NCBI GenBank assembly: GCA_017450485.1
Contig: JAFSTN010000018.1
Location: 1 to 64,000, forward strand
Direction: 5' to 3'
Length of the DNA stretch: 64,000 bases
DNA from: Lachnospiraceae bacterium
GTDB lineage: Bacteria > Bacillota > Clostridia > Lachnospirales > Lachnospiraceae
Below are positions 28,301-34,970 of the stretch, piece after piece. The notes below the pieces were generated by a model. It did not search any database and was not told where the DNA came from. It saw nothing but the letters and a program-made list of their open reading frames with translations. The stretch's first letter is position 1; each line of letters begins with the position of its first letter. Position numbers and translations under genes: made by a program.

Positions 28301-29746
28301 AAAGGCAGCTCCCACACTCTTTTTGCCTTCTATTCCCGCTATGCTCTTATCATTTTTGAGGGCATTAAGCTTGTCCGGAGTATTGTAAGCGTTTGTATCC
28401 TCCTGCAAGAGAAGAGCGTAGTACGGTGACGTCATCATCTCCAGCCTGCCTGTATACTCCTTCTTTATCTCCTTGAAGAGAAGGATCTTTGCATTGACCT
28501 CCTTAAGCAGATTCGAGCTTAGCACACCGGATATTCCGTTGTTCTGCTTCTGGTAAAGCAGCTCATTAAGCAGGGCATCCGCGTGTTCAGCCACACGCAG
28601 CTTATTGTACAGATTCATGAAATACTGCTGCTTATTCTGTGCGGATTTGCTGCGATTTAGGAAGTCCTCCGGCTCCTTGAACTTGAAATCGGCAGGATCC
28701 CAGCTGAGTATATCCGCAAGTATAGCCTCGATCATGTGGCACTTTGCGTCAGTACGCCCCTGCTTATTATCATCCGACGCAGACAGTCTGATGAGCATGT
28801 TGGAACCTATCTGCTTACGGTATTCCTCCTCGGTGACATTTTCTCCATCAAAATCCGTCATCCCCGCATACTTACCGTTCAGGTAACCCAAGTTCATATA
28901 TGAAGCCACGATGTTTTTTACGGCGTCATCATAGCCTGCATTTCTTTTGTTCTCATGCACCACATATTTGCTTTTGATCTCATCCAGATGCTTAAAGGCG
29001 CTCTTTTTGCTGTCCACCAGTTGTTGCTTAAGTATTCTGGCCTGCCTTACATCCTTTATCTTCCTCCGGAAGGCTTTCCTTCTGTCACCCATATCAGCCG
29101 CAAAAGGTTCTCCGCTCTTTACCGTAAGCTTCCCTGCCAGGCTAATCTCCACATTCAGCTTCTCATCCGAGATACGCTCATCTTCCACCAGATACTCAAG
29201 GTTTCTCTCTGTCTGAATTCCATGGGCTTTCACATAGGAATCCACCTTTTTAACTATGTCGCTGCACACCTGCTTTCTGGCAGGGGCATTGCCCTTTTTC
29301 TCCAGAAGATAGTTAAACGCGCTCTCTCTGACGGCGAGAAGCATGTTAATCCTGGCCCCGGGATCCTGTTCTGCCCGGTACAGCTTGATGGCATCACGCA
29401 CCTTATAGTACAGCGCAGCTCTTCCGGTATCTGCCAATGCGGTATTCAGTAATAACTCAATTTCGCCCGGTATTGCCACGGGTTCTTCATTCCGGATGTT
29501 TTGCTCCTCATCCTCTTCGTTCATATGCATGGGCATATTCTTTTCGATGTTTTTTCTGACATCTTTTATGCTTTTGGTTTTTTTATTCTTCGATTTATCA
29601 CCCGAGAGAAAATCCCGATCCGACAGGTCTGCATTGGCTCCTAAACCTGAATGGATGTTCATTCCCAGCTCTTTATTGCTTTGGGTATTAATCTCTTTAT
29701 TTTTTACGTTAAGTTCAGACAACGTTTGCTTTCTTGATTCTTTCAT
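22346..29746 (-). CDS. Giant (about 2,466-residue) cytoplasmic protein with ABC1/UbiB-like kinase domain
   Basis: Residues 1-100 are low-complexity and charged, and no signal peptide or membrane helix is seen. Residues 590-640 are a Glu/Lys/Pro repeat (EPEQ units). Residues 640-730 hold two copies of a 53-residue helical repeat. Long helical, partly coiled-coil stretches fill 730-1550. An ABC1/UbiB-like atypical kinase covers about 1590-2000: KGAGPLMQK in place of KxGQ, the Ala-rich loop SLGAASVAETFKC near 1640, the lysine in VVVKILRPD near 1662, EFDFTNEAEN near 1735, MDMAEG near 1781, catalytic HGDMHAGN near 1877 and metal-binding LDYGN near 1894. All core residues are kept, so activity is plausible. 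The last 70 residues are almost only Lys, Glu and Ala. ATG 29746 has GGAGG six bases upstream. I do not recognise the whole protein; UbiB family members are usually 400-600 residues. Confidence 0.85.
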   Translation of the reverse strand: MKESRKQTLSELNVKNKEINTQSNKELGMNIHSGLGANADLSDRDFLSGDKSKNKKTKSIKDVRKNIEKNMPMHMNEEDEEQNIRNEEPVAIPGEIELLLNTALADTGRAALYYKVRDAIKLYRAEQDPGARINMLLAVRESAFNYLLEKKGNAPARKQVCSDIVKKVDSYVKAHGIQTERNLEYLVEDERISDEKLNVEISLAGKLTVKSGEPFAADMGDRRKAFRRKIKDVRQARILKQQLVDSKKSAFKHLDEIKSKYVVHENKRNAGYDDAVKNIVASYMNLGYLNGKYAGMTDFDGENVTEEEYRKQIGSNMLIRLSASDDNKQGRTDAKCHMIEAILADILSWDPADFKFKEPEDFLNRSKSAQNKQQYFMNLYNKLRVAEHADALLNELLYQKQNNGISGVLSSNLLKEVNAKILLFKEIKKEYTGRLEMMTSPYYALLLQEDTNAYNTPDKLNALKNDKSIAGIEGKKSVGAAFTKFIKSLTGKNKRLVSGRTGGEFTRKTDPVKLLKWYRSKVNAKSPVGKERIEAASEKIDKRLISDNIELASLDLINRVNEEQSENLIRNEVQGEPDIPLILVPEENKSEEKKSEQKADENKPEQDVIEKEPEQNVIEKEPEQKAEENKPEQKEEEDKKAAFRNELKNKQADISSRAGEKARNIDAELEKKSREHIKQQLEEEKRLEEEKKKAVFRSELKNKQADISSRAGEKARDIDAALEKESRERVAKRMKREAIHKEIKEKQPVITAKSAEWLKKYEEAENSRAEERILLTYLLEGYEKLAKGDVPEADAYALRERMIDKLITYTGVESSIIEFTPTDELAKFVKYALDNQSVSGTKEELAKQIEALDDSYTDTKDDTPLLERVKNLLAKGDKMTAQDKLLAYDYNTLLICMNRSREDGDVKYNDYKNMDLKALSKYAEQTSRYTGTQPENDGDFDTLSEEQARSHEAVCREILSEYTGKEEDYFRVIPIALLSEYAFDVHDIIDKKKSKTAADKCLKLAHEIHGRIKAIDNALKKNDRAGILETIVKLSGIDARALEGYATIELRDVLESMYFNVNAPEELARETADIVTEGSKLFDADYYLDRLRSSHKRVWLSRDLGDEAGFEDLRSMAEYSILYLKKHPGLEDLTFDDFAGLSADSIYYIYRNVGIIEGLKGTTDPYEQNDMAKAILELSNMGMSDKLFDALQKTLDIKPGELPEYTETEKKPTYMIGAEQHDWKKTAWQTAAEEKEALKKKSIEERSKGKEMTPEYERFLLINESIHRGLDKKAASMRKKIAAKVETDEERTFSDQAVSFLSILGDITVLTGAAELDSALDIKIGSVLSDHAKDIAALLKQGSDKRLIVSSVFAELKAGTTRGERAFFEACENSLMPVINALSEAIGTSKSKEINEENVRKLLKSEAVSKALKDYAGKVDANMELFEKEMLPVMSDATADVYNRGEDGEALPEVTELMSDDMKELINLIDSEEKKARIAAAKNTKERRELQKKSSEQTQKERGMLNDMQESLLYDSKKGQGRFNQLLISGYYKNASKEDRRRMLSHVIRDLKKNSANVTDKEKGCEYFASTMKGAGPLMQKMMQGVPERMLIPEMSGALGVVKSSLAHIDPKYVDKVFKEMIKDSGGAITSISDRQSLGAASVAETFKCKITGPKIKSQFVVVKILRPDAQDNMKKDLQFVRMSAMFADMTDEQKKAYEKKYGSKLVKHDVKVTESGFLAQFSEIEKEFDFTNEAENAKLGQKNYVNKYNKKKDGSDNYHVKSVHINENFAPKKHYLVMDMAEGATVDKVITQAKSDVKTAIKTFRNTDTSVREPMVLNSDNVVQFWKLRKKLTESSRTSITSGKLCAKLAYVWLEQAMFGSKAIGLGDDPNFHHGDMHAGNIMVDGENTTILDYGNAVILKDSKVNQILSMLSAAVISSSKHFVEAFNNLLVLSAEDEKDSRDKVGYAPLTAVQQKQFITKLDELFKLGTAEDTGKKILIALNVAQSLGVKLPKEIQNFSQCQQRLENTLQEVKDGAIKTTRMVDTMDALNIAPEDEDSVNPLIKLHMYHRNPLNRNKESLKQFAERYSVGDSGLFMTQAANAGTKQELDNIIGEYMPEYFKFKEKITAKDARAKAAKIRQAYNEAVGLVKSGNKVPLDLAQKMADMGGDMIMLCQETDDFGGFIKTERMMELASSALSPMDQKSYNEAALEQIMVVLESYIPEIIEGLDSVYETLPDVSKDIDKERARRTKVSDIVYNTTIGAVLCKPAAMEIRKNLKGTKDPEKREKFERQNSGILASLTVKNTYVKYRKAEEEYDKAKLSGDKAALDNAEKNLKLAENDFLYSYMVESHNVLSDIADKYKTNVDMDNFKDEDYLPDFVGVMGDVVSTHWKRSAAKVNKALGVEIRQHAKEQDELEKKIKKEEEAEAKKQKEEEARKKKAEEAAAKKKKTDEEKKRKEEEKKKKEEEAAKKKAAKNTKNKKKK
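27562..27831 (-). repeat. Two-copy 159-base tandem repeat inside the giant gene
   Basis: About 110 bases at 27562-27672 recur with few changes at 27721-27831, a period of 159 bases or 53 codons. Each copy encodes FR-ELKNKQADISSRAGEKAR followed by a D-A-LEK stretch, with a Lys/Glu-rich helical filler between. The high DNA identity suggests a recent duplication, or gene conversion, within the coding frame. Confidence 0.88.
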
Positions 29747-29760
29747 CACATACCTCCGTT

Positions 29761-29952
29761 TTATCTTGACATTTTAAATGCCGTAAGGGCACTTTGCCTG
29801 ATCACAAAAAGTCCAAGTATCTCATCTTTCCCCGGCGTATCAAAAGCAGCAACATAAATGCAGCTTTCCTGCCTTATATCTGTAAAAAAATCAGGGATTT
29901 TAGGGAAAGCAGTAATCTCATGTCCCTTTGGTTGTGTAATGAAATAATCCAA
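29761..29952 (-). CDS. Small ORF upstream of the giant gene, function unknown
   Basis: A 63-codon frame with a TTG start and GGGGGAAA upstream ends 14 bases before the ATG of the giant gene, spacing that would suit a translationally linked leader gene. The product is mixed alpha/beta-like with a central hydrophobic strand (CIYVAAFDTP) and ILGLFVIRQSALTAF near the end. I do not recognise it. It could be a real small partner protein, a remnant of a longer gene, or chance. Confidence 0.35.
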   Translation of the reverse strand: MDYFITQPKGHEITAFPKIPDFFTDIRQESCIYVAAFDTPGKDEILGLFVIRQSALTAFKMSR

Positions 29953-30023
29953 TATCGTTTCCCCCGTTCAGTTCGTCGTAATCGTCTTGTTGTATCGTTT
30001 TTGGATACAGTTACACAAAATAT

Positions 30024-30033
30024 ATTGTACCAC
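30024..30033 (-). promoter_or_regulatory. Possible extended -10 promoter for the giant-gene operon
   Basis: On the minus strand TGG precedes TACAAT (30029-30024), giving an extended -10 shape, about 75 bases upstream of the small ORF. No clear -35 box is present. The Fic transcript should end at the hairpin at 30101-30154, so a promoter is needed in this gap. Confidence 0.35.
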
Positions 30034-30100
30034 ACCAGTGTTTTGTGCTGCTATTGAAGTTGTACCTGAACAATTCCTTTACTGAAACTTCCGGGCATAG

Positions 30101-30154
30101 AAAAAAGCCGGTAAATACAAGGGGTTGCACCGCTTTAATCGTATTTACCGGCTT
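30101..30154 (-). terminator. Strong Rho-independent terminator after the Fic gene
   Basis: A perfect 14-bp inverted repeat (AAGCCGGTAAATAC and its complement) encloses a 22-base loop and, read on the minus strand, ends in six T. It closes the Fic transcript and separates it from the giant-gene operon. The stop codon of the 67-residue ORF lies in its upstream arm. Confidence 0.88.
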
Positions 30155-30356
30155 ATGGAAAAGTGGAGCCGGTTGCGTTTTCGTCGAGCACCGACCCCGG
30201 ATTAAGCTTTAAATCTTTAATGCTTTCCTTCGCATATTCTTCTGATGCAAGAAAGGCATTCGGATATTTGGCAATAATCCTTTCGGCTATTTGGCTATAA
30301 ATTTTTCGGTTATTTGGCATTGACTGTAGTATCACTATCCGGATTTCAGAGCACAT
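30153..30356 (-). CDS. Small hypothetical protein downstream of Fic
   Basis: This 67-codon frame starts 17 bases after the Fic stop, with a weak AGAAG ahead of ATG 30356; an internal ATG 13 codons later is also possible. The product is hydrophilic, with an amphipathic helix (KIYSQIAERIIAKYP) and LASEEYAKESIKDLKLNPGSVL, and stops inside the terminator stem. I do not recognise it. Its position would suit a Fic partner or antitoxin, but the sequence has no Fic-inhibitor motif that I can point to. It may also be a truncated gene end. Confidence 0.4.
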   Translation of the reverse strand: MCSEIRIVILQSMPNNRKIYSQIAERIIAKYPNAFLASEEYAKESIKDLKLNPGSVLDENATGSTFP

Positions 30357-30373
30357 CTTCTGCGTAATAATTA

Positions 30374-31519
30374 TCAGATAATGAAACGGTATCTTCCTTT
30401 CCCGGCACCGGTTATCTTTTCTGTCAGATGTAATGAATACATCTTCCCCAGCAATGTAGATGCCGGCTTTTCTGTGATCTTTAATACATCAATAACATCT
30501 GCACGGCCAAATACTTTTTCAACACCAAAAGCAGCATAAAGCTTTACAATATTATCCTTTGTCCGAGATGAAATTTCTTTAGAATTTAAAGTCTCCAAAA
30601 TGTCGTTTTTATTCTCAATGTGCTGTTCAATGTGTCGTTTAATGTGTTGTTTGCCATCGGAATGTGTTGTTTCTTCCCACCTGATATGCATATACCGGTT
30701 TTTCAATTCATTGTTTTCGCCCATAAGCAGATTTCTAAGGAATGTCTCAAGAAAAGACATATCCTCATAAATGCCATTCTTCACATCACGGTAATTCGCT
30801 CTTACAAGTGAATTTCTGAAATACCAAGCATTTTTTGCAAATACATCATTAGTAACATTAAATCCCATTGACCGCAGATATTTTATAAAAAATACAGCAG
30901 TTGTCCGGGTATTGCCTTCACAAAAAATATGTATCTGCCACAGTCGCGAAACAAATCTTGCAAGGTGACTTATAATCTCACTCATCGTCAGATCCGAATA
31001 AGAAAACTCCTGCTCTGTCTTAAAATCGTAATCCAACGTCTCACGGAGTTCCAATGCTCCGCCATACATAACCGATGCCCCATCAAGTACCCACTCATCT
31101 TTTCTGATATTATAGTCTCTGATCTTACCCGCATGAGAAAAAACACCGACAAAAAGTCTTCGATGAATGGAGATGTACTGTGCCGGCGAAAAGACGAAAG
31201 AACTATCCGATAAAATCTCAGCTATGTGAACAGAAACCTTGTCTGCTTCCTCAGTTCCTTCAGGAATATGATTAGCAGACTCTTTGTAGTAGCTGTCTAT
31301 CCTTTTTTTAGCCTCGTCAATGGAGATATTACCGTCGATGTTTTCCTTCGCCGTATTAAGCAGATATTCAGAAGGACGCAGTTTATCGACATCTTGCAAA
31401 CCTACTGCAGTCTGCCATGCATATGCCTTATCTACCTTATCGGGTTCACCAAGCCGTATATATTCCTCGAAGGGATCTTTTTTCAATTCATCAAATTGCT
31501 CATTCCTTTTGTCTTCCAC
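30374..31519 (-). CDS. Fic family protein (predicted AMP transferase) with C-terminal winged helix
   Basis: Fic enzymes transfer AMP or related groups to protein hydroxyls. The 381-residue product has the Fic signature HIFCEGNTRTTAVFF near residues 228-242, a common variant of HxFxEGNGRxxR, and the upstream flap strand VMYGGALELRETLDYDF. Residues 320-381 look like a winged helix (VIDVLKITEKPASTLLGKMYSL) that may bind DNA. I use GTG 31519 with AGAGGTG just upstream. The frame stays open into the tmRNA gene, but that part only translates the tRNA-like end. The gene is more AT-rich than its neighbours and sits directly behind ssrA, both signs of acquisition. No N-terminal inhibitory motif of the (S/T)xxxE(G/N) type was clearly identified. 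Confidence 0.9.
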   Translation of the reverse strand: MEDKRNEQFDELKKDPFEEYIRLGEPDKVDKAYAWQTAVGLQDVDKLRPSEYLLNTAKENIDGNISIDEAKKRIDSYYKESANHIPEGTEEADKVSVHIAEILSDSSFVFSPAQYISIHRRLFVGVFSHAGKIRDYNIRKDEWVLDGASVMYGGALELRETLDYDFKTEQEFSYSDLTMSEIISHLARFVSRLWQIHIFCEGNTRTTAVFFIKYLRSMGFNVTNDVFAKNAWYFRNSLVRANYRDVKNGIYEDMSFLETFLRNLLMGENNELKNRYMHIRWEETTHSDGKQHIKRHIEQHIENKNDILETLNSKEISSRTKDNIVKLYAAFGVEKVFGRADVIDVLKITEKPASTLLGKMYSLHLTEKITGAGKGRYRFII

Positions 31520-31529
31520 GTAACACCTC

Positions 31530-31660
31530 TGACTATTTAATTTGTCTCTTACGGAACAAACACTTGATTTGCTGATATCAAGACCATATGACTTCTTAAC
31601 CCATTTCCTGACACCTCCGATCGATAGCGAATATGTATTCTGCCATTTTTCGGACTCCGC
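31530..31660 (-). other. Coding-like remnant between ssrA and Fic
   Basis: In the same frame as Fic but upstream of its start, the minus strand reads SIGGVRKWVKKSYGLDISKS and then a VRDK end. This resembles the short 'WV..YG..VS...I..VK' module found at the C-terminus of some Lachnospiraceae RlmD-type methyltransferases. It has no start of its own. It may be a gene remnant, an N-terminal extension of Fic, or chance. Resemblance is from memory and weak. Confidence 0.3.
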
Positions 31661-31746
31661 TTCAAATGGGTTATGAAAGCCACAAATTAAGTAAATCCGT
31701 GTTTTGAACACCTTAATGGACAGGTGCTCGTCAATACACGGTATAG

Positions 31747-32107
31747 TGGACCAGGCGGGAGTCGAACCCGCGTCCAAAAACCAATCCCCGTCTCTTCTAC
31801 ACGCTTATTCCGTCTTCATACCTGGAGAATAAGATAACGGACAAACTTTGCATCCCCGGGTTCCCGATAGTCTTAGTACCGTTTCTCGTGAACTTGCTTT
31901 ACGGTAAGCAGCCGCTGCTTTTGAACCCACACGAGTATAGCGGCGTTATCGTGAGGGCTTATCACCCGAAGGTGAGGCAGGCTTTACGCTGCTGCCAGTG
32001 CGTAATCGTTATCAGCGATTATTCTTCGGTGTCGGATTTACGAGGTGTCCACCATCCTCGGCGTGCTTCTTCCGCTTCATGATCCCTGTCGAAACCTTGA
32101 CTGGCCC
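31747..32107 (-). ncRNA. ssrA: Transfer-messenger RNA
   Basis: The tRNA-like ends pair: 5' GGGCCAG with 3' CTGGTCC, followed by the discriminator A. CCA is not encoded. The T arm GGGTTCGACTCCC and the 5' GGTTTCGACAGGGAT are diagnostic of tmRNA. The tag reading frame at 32016-31984 starts with GCT and encodes ADNDYALAAA then TAA, to which the charged alanine is added first. The length of 361 bases is normal. smpB lies 44 bases upstream on the same strand. tmRNA with SmpB frees stalled ribosomes and tags the broken peptide. Confidence 0.96.
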
Positions 32108-32109
32108 AT

Positions 32110-32133
32110 ATTATGTAAACAGATTATGTAAAC
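32110..32133. repeat. Direct repeat ATTATGTAAAC x2 just upstream of ssrA
   Basis: The 11-mer occurs at 32110-32120 and 32123-32133, a 13-base period, ending three bases before the tmRNA 5' end. On the minus strand each copy reads GTTTACATAAT, so CATAAT may serve as the -10 of the ssrA promoter. A regulatory role for the repeat itself is unproven. Confidence 0.45.
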
Positions 32134-32151
32134 CTAACTCATCTCTGAAGA

Positions 32152-32619
32152 TCAGTACAGGTTTTTTACTTTAAACTCTCTCTCGTGCTCTCTCCTTTGA
32201 TCCTTCTTAGCTATATCCTCTCTCTTATCATAGAGTTTCTTGCCCTTTGCCAGAGCTATCTCTATCTTCGCCCTGCCCTGACTGAAATATACCTGCAGCG
32301 GAACTATGGTGTATCCGTCCCTGGTCACCGCTCCGTTTAACCTGCTTATCTCGGCTTTATGCAGAAGCAGCTTCTTCGGACGCAGAGGATTCTTGTTGAA
32401 GATATTGCCCATCTCATATGGACTGATGTTCATCCCGTATGCATAGACCTCTCCGTTCTCAATACGGATGAAGGCTTCCTTGATGGAACATTTGCCCATC
32501 CGCAGGCTTTTCACCTCAGTACCGTGCAGTACTATACCGCATTCGAACTTCTCTTCTATGAAGTAATCGTGATATGCTTTTTTGTTATTCGCTACAAGCT
32601 TGGTTGATTCCGTACTCAT
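32152..32619 (-). CDS. smpB: SsrA-binding protein SmpB
   Basis: The 155-residue protein is the tmRNA partner that fills the decoding centre in trans-translation. It shows the family hallmarks [20 protein letters not shown] at the N-terminus, [10 protein letters not shown] near 32-41, and the basic tail [18 protein letters not shown] that is needed for peptidyl transfer after binding. The length is typical. The 44-base distance to ssrA on the same strand supports joint function. The terminator after secG separates it from the upstream gene. Confidence 0.98.
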   Translation of the reverse strand: MSTESTKLVANNKKAYHDYFIEEKFECGIVLHGTEVKSLRMGKCSIKEAFIRIENGEVYAYGMNISPYEMGNIFNKNPLRPKKLLLHKAEISRLNGAVTRDGYTIVPLQVYFSQGRAKIEIALAKGKKLYDKREDIAKKDQRREHEREFKVKNLY

Positions 32620-32631
32620 GACTTATTTGGT

Positions 32632-32659
32632 AAAAAAAAGCTCCTGCATATGCAGGAGC
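32632..32659 (-). terminator. Terminator after secG
   Basis: The perfect palindrome GCTCCTGCATATGCAGGAGC is followed on the minus strand by eight T. It lies between secG and smpB and ends the secG transcript. Confidence 0.88.
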
Positions 32660-32675
32660 CGGAATTCAGATTCGA

Positions 32676-32915
32676 TCAGAAAACCTTGAGGTTAAGTACG
32701 ATCGCAAACACGATAAAAACAACTGCCAAAACAGTGGTAAACTTAACGAGCTTACCCTCCATGGAACGGCCCTTGTTCTTTCCCCAGTAGGTCTCTGCTG
32801 CTCCCGATATAGCTCCCAGTCCCGCTGACTTGCCTTCCTGCAGAAGTACTACTGCAACAAGAGCCAGACAGGCTATGATATATACGATAGTAAGTATAGT
32901 TCTAAGTACTGCCAT
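32676..32915 (-). CDS. secG: Preprotein translocase subunit SecG
   Basis: This small membrane protein of 79 residues has two hydrophobic helices (about 3-22 and 56-75) and the family turn VVLLQEGKSAGLGAISGAAETYWGKNKGRS between them. It is the accessory subunit of the SecYEG export channel. It is a single gene, ending at a strong terminator, next to smpB as in many Firmicutes. Confidence 0.97.
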   Translation of the reverse strand: MAVLRTILTIVYIIACLALVAVVLLQEGKSAGLGAISGAAETYWGKNKGRSMEGKLVKFTTVLAVVFIVFAIVLNLKVF

Positions 32916-33008
32916 TTCTATCCTCCATTACAAAACACAAACTATACTTTAACACACAGCCTCTCAATAATCAAGCGTTATTTGCCTGTATAATCTGCCT
33001 GCGGGTTC

Positions 33009-33707
33009 TTATTTGCCCTGTGCGATTCTTTTAAGCGCAGTCAATGCCCCGCTCTCTATGATACCCTCGCCGTGTTCACTCAGGTAAATGAGTTTTCCAC
33101 GTATATCGGTTATCACATTCGCGTAATCAAAAGCCTTCGCTGAAAGTTTATTGAAGTTCTTCCAGGAGCACCTGTTCTTGGTAACCACCAGATAGTATTT
33201 GTCGTCGGCAAATCCAAGGACAGACTTCACCTGGGCGGCCGCAAATCCATCGGCTGCAAACTCGAGGACATCACTCATGGATGCGAACTCAAATACCCTG
33301 ACATCCTCCGGCTGATCATCCGCTTCAGGTGCTTCCTCATAATACTTCTGCACTTCCGCAGGATCAGTACCGAGGAAGTTGTGCTCCTCGCCTGTCAGCT
33401 GACCACCTGCAAGAGCGGCCATCACATCCCTCATATGCTCAAGGAAACTGAGTAATCCGGTGCTTCTCTCATTGGTGATCGTGATGATCATACCGTCATC
33501 CTGAACCGGGGTGATCTGCATCGCTATACTGGGGCCGGTCAGATCATATCCGACCTCCTCATGAGCTTCCTCGATCAGCTCTCTCAGGAATCCCTCCGCA
33601 CGTTCACTGCGTTCAAATATATCTCCCATAGTCAGTCCGCGCTCATTCATATCATCGCCCGTAACTATGCATTGTATCGTATCCTGATCTATACGTCTGT
33701 ACTTCAT
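33009..33707 (-). CDS. mecA: Adaptor protein MecA
   Basis: The 232-residue protein begins MKYRRIDQDTIQCIVTGDDM at ATG 33707; ten extra upstream codons are open but lack family similarity. It has the bipartite MecA layout: an N-terminal target-binding domain (1-75), an acidic linker rich in Glu and Asp (about 115-140), and a C-terminal ClpC-binding domain (145-232) with FEFASMSDVLEFA. Known: MecA delivers proteins to ClpCP for degradation. It lies 26 bases after argJ, so it may share its transcript. Confidence 0.92.
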   Translation of the reverse strand: MKYRRIDQDTIQCIVTGDDMNERGLTMGDIFERSERAEGFLRELIEEAHEEVGYDLTGPSIAMQITPVQDDGMIITITNERSTGLLSFLEHMRDVMAALAGGQLTGEEHNFLGTDPAEVQKYYEEAPEADDQPEDVRVFEFASMSDVLEFAADGFAAAQVKSVLGFADDKYYLVVTKNRCSWKNFNKLSAKAFDYANVITDIRGKLIYLSEHGEGIIESGALTALKRIAQGK

Positions 33708-33733
33708 AAGTATCACCGCCTTTCGGCTACAAC

Positions 33734-34957
33734 TCAACTCCGATAATCCGCATTGATCTTAACATAATCATACGTCAGATCACATCCGTATGCAACTGCG
33801 CTGGCCTCTCCCATATGCATGTCCGCTATGATCTCCACATGGTCTGCGGACAGTATCTCCGTTGCTTCCTCCTCGCTGTATCCGGTTCCCATGCCATGGG
33901 TGAAGATCAGCAGTTCATGATCTCCTGTTCTAAAATACATATCGACTTTATCGGGATCAAAAGTAACCCCTGAATAGCCGAGTGCACATAATTCTCTGCC
34001 CCAATTTGCATCGCAGCCGTACATGGCAGCCTTGGTCAGGGATGAACAGATGACCGACTTCGCCAGTGTACGAGCGTGGTCCTTGGTATCGGCTCCTCTG
34101 ACTGTACACTCTACAAGCTTGGTAGCACCTTCTCCGTCGGCAGCCATCTCCTTTGCCAGATGCAGACATACCGCAAATACCGCTTCGCGGAAAAGTTCAT
34201 AGCTTGTGCCTTCGGAATCGATCTCTTTATTGCCGGCAAGTCCGTTAGCCATGATGAGCAAAGTATCATTTGTACTCGTATCACCGTCGACCGATATCAT
34301 ATTGAAGGTATCAACTACAACATCACTAAGTATCTTCTGCAGGAGCTTTTGGGAAATCGCCGCATCGGTAGTAATATAGCCGAGCATAGTACACATGTTG
34401 GGATGAATCATGCCGGAGCCTTTGGACATACCGCCTATATGGACAGTGGTTCCATCGATCTCGAGCTCATATGCGATCTCTTTCTCATGTGTATCGGTAG
34501 TCATGATCGCTCTGGCCGCCTCATTGGCTGCTTCCTCTCCTTCGCGAAGCTTCCCGGCCAGTGCCTTCGCACCCGCTTCAAGCTTCTCCACGGGAAGCTG
34601 CATCCCGATCACACCGGTGGATCCGAGAAAAACATCTTCTGTTTCCAGACCAAGTGCCTCTGCTGCAGCCTGTGCGGTATGTCTGGCGCAGTCCATGCCT
34701 TCTTCTCCCGTGCAGGCATTGGCTATACCGGAATTGACCACTACTGCCTGTGCGCGGCCTCTGTTATACACGATATCGCGATCCCATACTACAGGAGCTG
34801 CCTTGAATATATTTGTAGTAAACGTGCCGGCGGCCGTACAGGGTACTTCGGAATACAGCATTGCCATATCCGTACGTCCCTGATATTTGATACCGGCTGC
34901 ATGAGCCGCTGCTTTAAATCCTTTGGCTGCACACACACCGCCTTTTATCTCTTTCAT
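33734..34957 (-). CDS. argJ: Bifunctional ornithine acetyltransferase / N-acetylglutamate synthase ArgJ
   Basis: The enzyme of 407 residues moves acetyl from acetylornithine to glutamate in arginine synthesis. It starts with GGVCAAKGFKAAAHAAGIK, typical of ArgJ. The self-cleavage site CTMLGYITTDA lies near residues 188-198, with the Thr as nucleophile of the beta subunit. GMSKGSGMIHPNM precedes it. The C-terminus keeps NADYRS. No other arg genes are in the window, so it is separated from the usual argCJBD cluster here. Confidence 0.97.
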   Translation of the reverse strand: MKEIKGGVCAAKGFKAAAHAAGIKYQGRTDMAMLYSEVPCTAAGTFTTNIFKAAPVVWDRDIVYNRGRAQAVVVNSGIANACTGEEGMDCARHTAQAAAEALGLETEDVFLGSTGVIGMQLPVEKLEAGAKALAGKLREGEEAANEAARAIMTTDTHEKEIAYELEIDGTTVHIGGMSKGSGMIHPNMCTMLGYITTDAAISQKLLQKILSDVVVDTFNMISVDGDTSTNDTLLIMANGLAGNKEIDSEGTSYELFREAVFAVCLHLAKEMAADGEGATKLVECTVRGADTKDHARTLAKSVICSSLTKAAMYGCDANWGRELCALGYSGVTFDPDKVDMYFRTGDHELLIFTHGMGTGYSEEEATEILSADHVEIIADMHMGEASAVAYGCDLTYDYVKINADYRS

Positions 34958-34970
34958 AATCTTCTCCTCA

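Noticed and set aside
22366-28388. Several plus-strand frames rich in Ser, Phe and Leu
   Set aside because: They are complements of the Lys/Glu-rich giant gene, a known artefact of such codon use.
31520-31777. Longer Fic start inside the tmRNA gene
   Set aside because: The first residues merely translate the tmRNA T arm and acceptor; GTG 31519 has a ribosome site.
31747-31790. tRNA gene on the minus strand
   Set aside because: The T arm and acceptor belong to tmRNA; there is no anticodon arm, and the 5' partner lies at 32107.
20924-32107. Complete integrated element bounded by ssrA att repeats
   Set aside because: No integrase belongs to this block and no second copy of the ssrA 3' end was seen in the window.
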